Assembly: GCA_949825045.1 (NCBI GenBank)
Contig: OX463807.1
Span: 41,126,749-41,190,748 of the forward strand
Source: Argyresthia goedartella
Taxonomy: Eukaryota > Arthropoda > Insecta > Lepidoptera > Argyresthiidae
Reading direction: 5' to 3'
DNA length: 64,000 nucleotides
Shown here: positions 54,365 to 64,000 of the stretch, in pieces
How the letters are laid out: each line of letters opens with the position of its first letter
Position numbering within the stretch: the first letter of the stretch is position 1
Notes under the pieces: model-generated
Seen by the model: the letters and a program-made list of their open reading frames with translations, nothing else
Told to the model about the DNA's origin: nothing
Databases searched by the model: none
Made by a program: the position numbers and the translations under genes

Positions 54365-55897
54365 CCTAAGTAAGCTAAGGGGTCTAACGCACATGTCGAC
54401 GTTTACGTTGGGGCATTGCAGTCGTACATGTGTATGGACGACTACTTCAGCTTTGATACAGGCGTGATACCTAGCGATACACAATTCTGAATGGCTGAAT
54501 ATCAGTGTTTCATATTTCAAAAGTTTCAGAAACCTTTAAGAATTGCACAATTCTGAAAATAATATCGTAAAACTCCTGGGAGAGAAGTGGTCGTAAAATG
54601 GCAGATTTTTATATTATAGGCTATATATATAATATATATATAGACTATTTTGAACGTGCAAGCTTGCCTGAATCTGATTGACGTTTTTGTGTAATACGTT
54701 CCTGGAATAATAAAGCATCTATTAATTATAAACTTATTTCATACAAGTGCTACAAAACAAATAAACGCAGTATTTTATGAATTAGTATTGAAATGCTATT
54801 GGCATGTGAGAAGTCTTTGTACATTGCTGAGGCAGTTGTTTGGCCATCTCTTTTCTATTCATTACATTTCTTTATTAAAGTATAATAGATTTTTAGATAA
54901 CAGGAGATTAAAATGAATTCGAAATGGTTTCTGTAATATATACCGTATATTACCGTTATATTACCTTTATATTACCGTAGTCTGCGAGTGACTCACTGCC
55001 GTGTGTCTTGATTGCTATACTATTAAGGAAATAGTGCTTAGAGCGAAAAGAAAAACGAATTGTGTGAATGACCATTGGATACTGTTTTACAAATTTGTTC
55101 TGCAAGAATTCGCTAATAATTAACTAAATTGGCGAATAACGTTATCGAAAAAATCCCAAACGAGCAACAAAAAGAGAGCTCCGCAAAATCTATTAAGGAC
55201 AATATCAATACTAAGTTACTAGCAGAATTACTATATACGCTATAAAATTACAACAATGTGCGTAAAAATACTGAAAAATACGATTTGGTTGCTGAAGTTC
55301 ACCTTCTGTCCGAATACTAAAGTAAGGTTGTGTCAGGTCACAACTTGACGTACAGCCAGGAGCCGAGCGAAGCGGAGCAGAGGAAGGCGTCACCGTGTTG
55401 TTTCACAGAACCGTATTGGCTGTTTAACTGTGAAAGTTGCCCAAAGTTCTATAAATATACTTAATAGCTCATTATATATATTGCCAAATATTGAAAAAAG
55501 TGTCAGTAACATAACAATGTTGTCGTCCAAAAAACTATTCTTCAACGAAACGATTTGTTTGCTAAATTGATAAAATTTAAGAGTGTTTCTCGTTTTATAT
55601 TTCAAGTTACTCAAATTATGTTTTTCAAGTACCTAACTGTTATTCAGATTCAGTCAGATTCAGATTTCTACTCGCTTTCAGTTGTTTGATTACGAGTGGT
55701 TCTATTTATTGCAAACATTAGTAATTGATATCAATTTCAAGTTGATACCTTTAACTGATCGTGAGGGAAAATGTCCAAGAGCGAAAAAAATAAAACGCAC
55801 GGTCGTCTGGACAGACACATCGACGGACAAGAAAGTGATCCAAAAAAGTTCATTTATTTCGCTTTGTGGTAAGGAATGCCAAAAAAATCGTAGTTAT
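54365..55897. other. non-coding stretch between direct repeats
   Basis: No coding frame I can support. An AT palindrome (TATATATATAATATATATATA) at about 54625-54645. The flanking 220-bp direct repeats raise the possibility of a small terminal-repeat retroelement, but no primer site or TG..CA ends were identified. Confidence 0.3.
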
Positions 55898-56124
55898 CTC
55901 CCCTCCCCTCCTCCTGAACCGGTTCTTTCACTTTTTTGGGAAAATTATAATAAAAAGGTATATATAGGATAAAAGTGTCAAAGCAAAAATAACAAGAAGA
56001 AAGTTCCTATGATTGTTGCATTATGAACCTCTTTTGTGAGGTCAATAGTTTTAACGTCGAGAGCCGTGTTGTTTACTTAAACATGTTTAGTGACCGTTGA
56101 TGAAAGGAAGTCCCCGTACGTTCA
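55898..56124 (+). repeat. 220-bp direct repeat, copy B
   Basis: Second copy of 54131-54348, with insertions at about 55958 and 56022. It runs into a CCAAGTGCGAGTCGCAC dispersed-repeat word. Confidence 0.85.
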
Positions 56125-56350
56125 GCCAAGTGCGAGTCGCACTGAAACACGAATGATTCCGCACCAATGCACCAAGTTCTTCAAGTTTCTTGTATGAGGG
56201 TAGCTTTTAATTATTTACTTTAATTCGCATGAATCCTTGTACTCTTTGGTGGACATTAATATTTGCATCAACTATTTTTACTTGTATAAATTTTTGTAAT
56301 GGTTGACATTTTAAGAAAATTTATATATGTCTACCTGTAACGTCCATGTC

Positions 56351-56432
56351 CTGTCCATCCTTCCGTCCGTTTGTAACAGGGTTGGATATATCCAGATCCA
56401 ACCCTGTTACAGACGGACGGAAGGATGGACAG
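56351..56432. repeat. hairpin with 37-bp arms
   Basis: 56351-56387 and 56396-56432 are inverted copies with one mismatch and an 8-base loop. The arm includes the CTGTCCATCC-TTCCGTCCG run seen in the dispersed repeat. Confidence 0.9.
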
Positions 56433-57162
56433 GGTCTCTTTGTTCATGAGTGCTGATGGCATCATTTTAGTATGGAACCCTAAAAATTACACAAGAAAGT
56501 TCTGTAGTAGAATAAAACTGGCTGCAATCATTAAACCACCCAAACTAAGCCACCCCAATTTAAGTAAAAACAGGAAACTAGTATAAAATGTTAAATATTA
56601 AAGGGAAATAAAGATTTACTAAAAACCGACCTTTTTGCAATTTGTAACTTTTATATTTTTATATTCTAATATTAGAATCTAGAGCCACCAACATATATGT
56701 TGAAAATAGTCATGGATCTCTGGATTACGAAGGATTACTAATTCTAATCTGCATTGTGTGGGTGAGCACCCTATGATACTACCTAGTTTATGTATGTATT
56801 GTATGTAAGGAACGAAGTAATATTTGCTCACCTACTAATTAGTGGCGTTGTGACGAGCCACTTGTGTTTTTACAACGTCATTGGATCGTCTTCATGTTTT
56901 AGTATTAAAGGTAACATTTTCGGTCACCACAAATAGTTAGACAAAATTTTACGTTTCTACTGTTCTCTGTTGGTCTTTTGCTAGAGGAGAATCGCCGTCA
57001 AGCAAAATTCAACCTTACTACATTCTATTACGGTTATCCTATTTCCCAGAAATCTTTACTTTGGATTGTATCAAAAGATATTCCACGGGGCACTCGCCGC
57101 ATCGATACTCGAGGCCCCGCTCGGACAGTATCGGACAAGCAGTACTTAAGATAAAATGTGTT
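56433..57162. other. non-coding stretch
   Basis: No gene or repeat that I can support before the satellite begins. Confidence 0.3.
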
Positions 57163-58163
57163 GCTCGTTGATTCACTTACGTATGTAGCTAAGATATGTT
57201 GATTGTTGGTTCACTTACCTATGTAGCTAAGATATGTAGATTGTTGTTTCACTTACCTATGTAGCTAAGATATGTAGATTGTTGTTTCCCTTACCTATGT
57301 AGCTAAGATATGTAGATTGTTGTTTCACTTACCTATGTAGCTAAGATATGTAGATTGTTGTTTCACTTACCTATGTAGCTAAGATATGTAGATTGTTGTT
57401 TCACTTACCTATGTAGCTAAGATATGTAGATTGTTGTTTCACTTACCTATGTAGCTAAGATATGTAGATTGTTGGTTCAGTTACCTATGTAGGTAAGATA
57501 TGTAAATTGTTGTTTCACTTACCGATGTAGCTAAGATATGTTGATTGTTGGTTCACTTACCTATGTAGGTAAGATATGTAGATTGTTGTTTCACTTACCT
57601 ATGTAGCTAAGATATGTAGATTGTTGTTTCACTTACCGATGTAGCTAAGATATGTAGATTGTTGTTTCACTTACCTATGTAGCTAAGATATGTAGATTGT
57701 TGGTTCACTTACCTATGTAGGTAAGATATGTAAATTGTTGTTTCACTTACCGATGTAGCTAAGATATGTTGATTGTTGGTCCACTTACCTATGTAGGTAA
57801 GATATGTAGATTGTTGTTTCACTTACCTATGTAGCTAAGATATGTAGATTGTTGGTTCACTTACCTATGTAGGTAAGATATGTAAATTGTTGTTTCACTT
57901 ACTGATGTAGCTAAGATATGTTGATTGTTGGTTCACTTACCTATGTAGGTAAGATATGTAGATTGTTGTTTCACTTACCTATGTAGCTAAGATATGTAGA
58001 TTGTTGTTTCACTTACCTATGTAGCTAAGATATGTAGATAGTTGGTTCACTTACGTATGTAGCTAAGAAATATAGATTTTTGGTTCACTTACCTATGTAG
58101 GTAAGATATGTAGATTGTTGGTTCACTTACCTTTTTAGGTAAGATATATAGATTGTTGGGTAC
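57163..58163. repeat. 38-bp satellite, block 1 (about 26 copies)
   Basis: The unit reads CACTTACCTATGTAGGTAAG then ATATGTAGATTGTTGGTT. In this block GGTAAG alternates with GCTAAG, and GGTTCAC with GTTTCAC. Variant units (TGTAAATTG followed by CCGATG or CTGATG) recur at 57503, 57731 and 57883, i.e. 6 and 4 units apart, a higher-order pattern. Confidence 0.96.
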
Positions 58164-59289
58164 CTTACCTATTGCAGCGTGAACTAGCAGACGTCGTTTT
58201 AAGACTCCTTTGTTATGTTAATTTTTATTTCGATTTTATTGTGATACAGGCTGGTTGATGTTTTATAAGTTTATGCGAAATTGAAAGTTCGAATTATTCT
58301 ATATTCTTATTGGTAGTTGTCGGTTTTGGCAGGACTGAAAAAAAAACATTTTCATTGAGCTGTTGGAGTCATAAGCATTTTGATGCACATTTTTCTCGTT
58401 TGACCAGTTTTGTTCGTGTTGTGAGTGGTGGTTTAATGTGTTTTGGGCAGCCTTGATGCAAAAAGAATTGTTCTTGGGCAAGAATTGATTTCGGCCTAAA
58501 ATATTGCTGGCGTTTTCCTGATGTTTTCCCGATATTTCATCCATGATTTCATCTGAACTCAAAGGCCAGACGTTGGAAGCGATCTGGGTATGTATTTGGT
58601 GTTTATATTCAGTAGTGGCATTTTGGTAGTGTTGGCGTTATTCTGGTACTTATCATTATATCTTATTTGTAGCTTTTGGTGGAGAGCTGCGCAATTTTTT
58701 GAAACCGACACCGCGGACGCGTAGGCCTCACCAAGGCGTGCTTTGGAGCAGGCAGACGCAGGCAGGCAGGCGTACGTGAAGGAGGTACTTGGACGCCGCA
58801 TCAGGAGATCCCATATTTTTTGACCCAATCCATTTTTTTGTTTAATTAAACTGTCATATGTATTTCAATTTTAATTTCGCGCAGCTTCACTCTTTTGACA
58901 ACTTTATATCTTTGAACAAGATTAGGTCGTCTGTTCATTAATTCCATCTAACTTCCTAAAGGCATTTGTACGCCACCGTCAAAGGTATTTTCGGCATACT
59001 TTTAGGCAATCGTTAATTTAAACCCTCATCCATTCACCGCACTTCATATCCTCCTCATACAAACATTTCATCTTCACGTCAGTCTTGATCAAAGTGCGCA
59101 TACAGCGTCAAAAGCAATTTCGGTGTTCATTTGCGACATTGACAATTTCAGTTTTTTATCTCTTTTTTGGTTTAATTTTTGGTTTTGGACACGGTTGTCA
59201 TTCAATATTTCATTGTAAACTTTTGATTATTATTATTTAAATAAATTATACGTGTTTTTGTCAGTGAATGTTACTTAGTTATTTATCAC
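58164..59289. other. unique 1.1-kb spacer between satellite blocks
   Basis: Not made of the repeat. Two minus-strand frames (58828-58559, 58562-58299) overlap by four bases. Neither shows a known domain, and poly-A/poly-T runs are near 58836. It may be an insertion into an older continuous array, or the internal part of a larger transposon with subterminal satellites. Confidence 0.4.
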
Positions 59290-59995
59290 TACACAAGGTA
59301 GGTAAGAAATGTAGATTGTTGGTTCCCTTACCTATTTAGGTAAGATATGTAGATTGTTGGTTCACTTACCTATGTAGGTAAGAAATCTAGATTATTGGTT
59401 CACTTACCTATGTAGGTAAGATGTGTAGTTTGTTGGTTCACTTACCTATGGAGGTAAGATATGTAGATTGTTGGTTTACTTACCTATGTAGGTAAGATAT
59501 GAAGATTGTTGGTTCACTTACCTATGTAGGTAAGATATGTAGATTGTTGGTTCACTTACCTATGTAGGTAAGATATGTAGATTATTGGTTCACTTACCTA
59601 TGTAGGTAAGAAATGTAGATTGTTAGTTCACTTACCTATGTAGGTAAGATATGTAGATTGTTGGTTCACTTACCTCTATAGGTAAGATATGTAGATTGTT
59701 GGTTCACTTACCTATGTAGGTAAGATATGTAGATTGTTGGTTCACTTACCTATGTAGGTAAGATATGTAGATTGTTGGTTCACTTACCTATGTAGGTAAG
59801 ACATGTAGATTGTTGGTTCACTTACCTATGTAGGTAAGATATGTAGATTGTTGGTTCACTTACCTATGTAGGTAAGATATGTAGATTATTCGTTCACTTA
59901 CCTATGTAGGTAAGATATGTAGATTGTTGGTTCACTTACCTATGTAGGTAAGATATGTAGATTGTTGGTTCACTTACCTATGTAGGTAAGACATG
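59290..59995. repeat. 38-bp satellite, block 2 (about 18 copies)
   Basis: Same unit and orientation as block 1, but nearly all copies keep the palindromic form CTTACCTA-TG-TAGGTAAG, so this block was homogenised separately. Confidence 0.96.
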
Positions 59996-60014
59996 CTCTT
60001 TTATCATGCAGAGG

Positions 60015-60217
60015 CATTGAAAGGTGTTCAAGTCACAGGAAAAAAACTAACCGCCGATGTCTGAATTGAGAATTAAACTAATCAAATACTTAGGTCTCTG
60101 CAGGTTTCAAGATCAAGAACGAGACAGAACGGTACTTAAGTACATATCTGATTAGTGAAATTCTCAATTCAGACATCGGGGGTTAGTTTTTTCCTGTGAT
60201 TTGAACACCTTTTAATG
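60015..60217. repeat. 58-bp-arm inverted repeat next to the satellite
   Basis: Arms 60015-60073 and 60160-60217 share AAGGTGTTCAA, TCACAGGAAAAAA and CGATGTCTGAATTGAGAAT inverted, with few mismatches. MITE-like, starting 20 bp after the satellite ends. Confidence 0.85.
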
Positions 60218-60493
60218 AACCTGTGGTCAAACCTCCTATTCATAAAATGTATCCAACCTGTGATAGCTAAAATGTGGTTTGTCCTTTTCTCACATACACA
60301 AATTTCAAAGTGATAGACAAAGACAAACCAATTATAACGGCATTATAGTTAAAATAGGTGTATTAGACGTTTATGAATAAGGCGTGTGATTTTCTCAATT
60401 CAGAAACCGGCTCTAAGGATATCGTACCATTAGTGCTCCTTATCTGGAGTTTTGCTTTTATTTGAAGAATTGTCTGTTAATAAATAAATAAAT

Positions 60494-60765
60494 GTTGTTG
60501 AAAATCGATTATGTAAAAAGGCTTACTACAAAATATCAGATTATGTAGAAGACAAGAAAGCTTGGAAAGGTGTTTGCTCCAATTCTGTAAAAAATAACGT
60601 ATAAAGCTGGAGGTTTCTAGTCGCCTCTTTGCCTCCAGCATCTAAAACATTGAGGTGAAGGAATTCAAATTGAGTTCCATATTTCCCTATATCTTATGTA
60701 TGAGTTAGTCATTCTCCATATGTAACCAATGTGTTTTTTATGGAAATAAACTCTATTTGAATTTT
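60494..60765 (+). pseudogene. LINE 3' end fragment
   Basis: VKKAYYKISDYVEDKKAW, then an untranslated part ending AATAAACTCTATTTGAATTT. The same C-terminal motif (KAYYSIKEYIDDKNAW) closes the LINE at 43061-44518, so this is a strongly truncated copy of the family. Confidence 0.82.
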
Positions 60766-61526
60766 GAATTTTGCATTTTTCTCTGTCACGCAAAATGGAA
60801 TAAGTACGAGTACTTATGAAAATAATCCGCACACCTGTGATATTATATCACCACGAATTTTGAGAAAATCCGAAAAGCACCCCTCAATATTATCACGGTA
60901 CGCAATAAAATACAGAAACGTCATTGTAATTGGATTAAAGGAGTTCAATACAAACTGTCGGAACTGTGATGTTTCAGTGAATATTAATGCTTTCATCAAA
61001 ATTATTTGATACATTTGTAGATTATGCAGGTGAAATTTTATCATTGCCAACTTCGAGGAACGACATTTAATTGTTAACGATTTACGAAAATGTGAACTGT
61101 TTTGTTCTACAATTTTAAAATGTCACCGTAAGATTGCAAACACCGTTAGTTTATTAACCCACGAAATTTATCAAGCGAGGTTGTAAACTATCCATAAATT
61201 TAAAACTGTAACTGCTAACGTAATTATTTTGTTTATAATCGAACCGTTAAATTGTGTATTAGTTAAAACTTGAATTGCATTCAAAACTTATATTGTAAGC
61301 AGTTCGATACAATTTTAAATGAATGGATAGTTTACATTATTTTTTTTTTGTTGGAGGGGAAAAAAATGGAATTACCCATGCCCAGGAGTCAGACCTCCCT
61401 GCTATGTCCGGGTCCCCACATATTGAGCGGGCATCAGCTCGTGTGCTATACGGACTAAAAACAACGCTTTGTGTTTACAGTTGTCTTACTAAGAATTAAC
61501 TGTGAGCCATGGGGGATAGTTTACAA
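60766..61526. other. non-coding stretch
   Basis: AT-rich. ATTTTAAATGAATGGATAGTTTAC and similar words form a loose inverted match near 61080-61340. No gene supported. Confidence 0.3.
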
Positions 61527-61552
61527 TAATAATAATAATAATAATAATAATT
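61527..61552 (-). repeat. AAT microsatellite, LINE 3' tail
   Basis: On the minus strand it directly follows AATAAACAAATTATT, the end of the LINE at 61642-63654. Confidence 0.9.
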
Positions 61553-61641
61553 TGTTTATTTCAGGCAATAAAAAACCCATAAAAATACAATAATAGTAAA
61601 AGTAAGTAAGACTCAAAATAAGGTACTTGAACAATAGAATA

Positions 61642-63654
61642 TTACTTTCTGTTGCTTTCCTGGTGCACGCGGAGCCAGTGTTTAATGATCCCATTCTCGT
61701 ATGGGTTTTCGTTAAGAACATTAATGAGCTCGTTACTGGCAGTTCTCACTCTTTCCCAGAACGAGGCTATCCGTGACCTGATGACAGCGAAGTAGTCAGG
61801 GACCCTGGCGCCGGCGAACATGCCCGATGCACTGCAGTGACGTGGCAGTTGCAGTAGTATACGGAAGGCGTTGTTATATTGTACTCTGAGGATGTTATAT
61901 GACCGTCTGGAGTAGCTAGTCCAGAGTTGGCAGGTGTAAAAGCAGAGGCAATAGGCCCTAAATAAAGTAATTTTAACATCCTCAGAGCACTACCCGAAGC
62001 GACGTGCGAGCATGTTCGCCCGCACAGCCATGGCCCTGCGCTCTCTTTCAATATCGGCGTCATCACACAGGTTCTCGTCTAGGATATGACCAAGGTACCT
62101 GAATTGCCGCACAACCCGAACCGGTGAGCCGTACAAATATACTGGAGGCACCGTCTCCGGACCCTTCCCTGCTTTGAAAACTAACATTTCTGTTTTGAGG
62201 ATGTTATATTTCATACCATTTTGCCTAGCAAAATCTTCACATATAGTGAGTAGTTTTCTTAATCCCTTGATCGAGGGGCAGAGGAGCACCATATCGTCAG
62301 CGTAACTTAGGTTATTGAAGCATACAACGTTGAACGAGCATCCGACCCCTGCACTCCTGAGCTCCTCGATCAAGCCATTAACATATAGGTTAAAGAGGTC
62401 CGGAGAGGTCAGCCCACCTTGACGAACACCACAATCTAGTCTATATTTACTAGATTCTGTGTCGCCCCATCTTAAATTGTTTGTTTGGTTCTCGTACCAG
62501 AATTTCAACAAGTCCACGATACTCTGCGGTACCTTAGCTTTTGACATCTTGTTCCAGAGTATATTATAGTTTACTAGATCAAAAGCTTTAATGAGGTCTA
62601 AGAAACACGCGTATATCGAAGTGTTTCTGTTCTTGTAGTAGTTAACGGTGTTTTTTAGACAAAGTATCGCAGAGTCCGTTGAGAGACCGGGACGAAACCC
62701 AAACTGCGCATCACTAAGTCTGACATTTCTCATCAGTTCGGGCTGCAAAAGCCTTTCAAGCACCTTGCCCGTTATTGTCCCAAGAGATATGGGTCTGTAG
62801 TTAGACAAGCTCAACAGATCGCCAGTCCTATTTTTAACAATAGGGACTACTATAGCTTTCATGAGACCTTCTGGTAAATAGCTATGTTCTATACATAAAT
62901 TAAATAAAGTTGATAGGACTGTAAAAACTGCATTCCCGGCGTAAAGTAGGTGCTCTTCACTGAGACCGTCATGACCGGGTGACTTGCCCCGGGTCATCGT
63001 CCTGATGGCGGTACAAACATCCTTAGGCGCGATATTTATTTGACAAGGGGGAATCTTGTTAGTCTCAGGACTGGCCACGGTCTCAGTGTCGATCACACCC
63101 CCGACGACCTGAAGCGGCTTGACTCTGAAGTGGTTCATGAACGAATCAGCTATTTGCTTTGGGTCATGTGCACCGTTGACACTGACTGGCAAGCTTTGCT
63201 TGTGATTAAACTTCTTTGTTGCCTTCCAGAACTTAACAAAGTTCTTACTTCTTTGGTGTTGTGCCAGAATATTCATTTTGATCTTATCTTGATTATTCTG
63301 GCACCACTTCAACTTGTTTTTAAACAGCTTGCGACTATTAACCATGTTATTGTAAATATCTCCCACGGTTGGCTTGCCCCAAAGTTGCCAGTATTGAAAA
63401 TGCAGTCTAGCTCGTCCATGAAGGTCTTTGACATGGTGATTCCAACCGGCGATCTGTCGTTTCTTGTGCTTGCGTGCACCAAAAGAGCTACAGTTAGAAC
63501 TATGACTAGATATCGAAGCTTTTTGCAACACTTTAATAGTACTAGAGTATAAATTATCTATATAATTAGTTATATGTTTATTGTTCTCTTTAGTATCACA
63601 GTTTAATAGCTGACTAGGATCTGGTAAAAGTGATAGCTGTTTAGTGCAAGCTGT
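61642..63654 (-). pseudogene. LINE ORF2 (linker, RT and C-terminus), one internal stop
   Basis: The open frame runs from about 63654 and is interrupted only by TAG at 61990-61992, after which it continues about 115 residues to TAA at 61642-61644. RT motifs: TRGKSPGHDGLSEEHLL, VVPIVKNRTGD, NYRPISLGTITGKVLERLL, AQFGFRPGLSTDSAI, CFLDLIKAFDLVNY (Asp), CGVRQGGLTSPDLFNLYVNG, LSYADDMVLLCPS (Asp pair) and FRYLGHILDEN. After the stop, CSEDVKITLFRAYCLCFYT and the following lines fit the normal C-terminus. No endonuclease domain is left, so the copy is 5'-truncated near 63655. An RTE- or CR1-like RT; clade not assigned. Confidence 0.88.
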
Positions 63655-64000
63655 TTAGCTGTTTAGATAATATTACTATAATAGACAATATTACGGCGAC
63701 ATATATATATATATATATAGGTAAAAATACCAAAAATACCAACAGTACAACCGTCCATGCTAAAAGGCAATAATGTATGACGTGGCTTTAGGCCTGCCGT
63801 GCTCCTGACTGTACCATTATCTGGACATAGTAGATGAATCAGATCCCAGCGATTTAGCACTTCTCCATACAAATCGCATCAGATAATAAACCCGAGGGTC
63901 GAACGATCGTAAGAACAAAACACTGTTGTGTAACGTGTTTTTCGTTGCATAATACAATGCAAGGTCTCGATTCCGCTTAATTCTTTCTGTTGCAGAGCAG
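63655..64000. other. right edge of window, AT microsatellite and unrecognised sequence
   Basis: AT dinucleotide run at 63701-63719. A minus-strand frame (63872-63663, MYGEVLNRWDLIHL...) is open, but I cannot tie it to a known family. Confidence 0.35.

Noticed and set aside
54365..55897. LTR retrotransposon internal region
   Set aside because: No primer-binding site, purine tract or coding frame between the 220-bp direct repeats.
57163..59995. CRISPR-like array
   Set aside because: Units are contiguous 38-bp repeats without unique spacers, in a eukaryotic repeat context.

Overview
This window looks like insect nuclear DNA, most probably from a moth or butterfly. It is AT-rich and packed with arthropod-type retrotransposons, tRNA-derived SINEs, MITEs and a satellite. 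It also carries short motifs I associate with lepidopteran repeats, such as GGTCCGTA-type blocks with CTGT/CCGT runs, and ACCGACTTC. The taxonomic call is inference. I found no convincing single-copy host gene, ribosomal RNA or functional tRNA; almost everything recognisable is mobile DNA, often nested.

Layout. 1-10.4 kb: LINE remnants, two inverted-repeat elements (2050-2556, 2592-2848), a SINE (3443-3700), a 43-bp tandem array, a PIF/Harbinger fragment and a G-rich TAGGG-like tract. 10,474-20,017: a full-length, young Ty3/gypsy-type LTR retrotransposon with very long 2.2-kb LTRs, a GTAG target duplication, gag, a -1 slippery site at the gag/pol junction, and pol split by a second frame change. 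20.7-22.3 kb: LINE tails carrying a retrotransposed 3' fragment with a 13-bp target duplication. 24.6-37.07 kb: a PHD-finger/endonuclease/reverse-transcriptase LINE cut in two by a 7548-bp DIRS-like tyrosine-recombinase retrotransposon (28,751-36,298, minus strand). The DIRS element has inverted terminal repeats, an internal complementary region, recombinase, RT/RNase H and gag genes. Its gag appears to be split by an intron, and that intron holds a Tc1-like transposon with an intact two-exon transposase; the Tc1 element itself holds a small MITE.

39.9-41 kb: RT and gypsy RNase H scraps and a second SINE. 41.6-45.8 kb: a degenerate RT element with terminal zinc fingers and a C-terminal endonuclease-like domain, split by a truncated LINE. 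46-57 kb: mostly non-coding, with SINE heads, hairpins and a 220-bp direct repeat. 57.2-60.0 kb: two blocks of a 38-bp satellite. 61.5-63.65 kb: a nearly intact LINE RT with a single internal stop.

The nesting gives a relative history: LINE, then DIRS, then Tc1, then MITE. The most interesting part is the DIRS/Tc1 composite, because its circle-junction template, introns and tRNA-like terminal repeats can be read directly from the bases.
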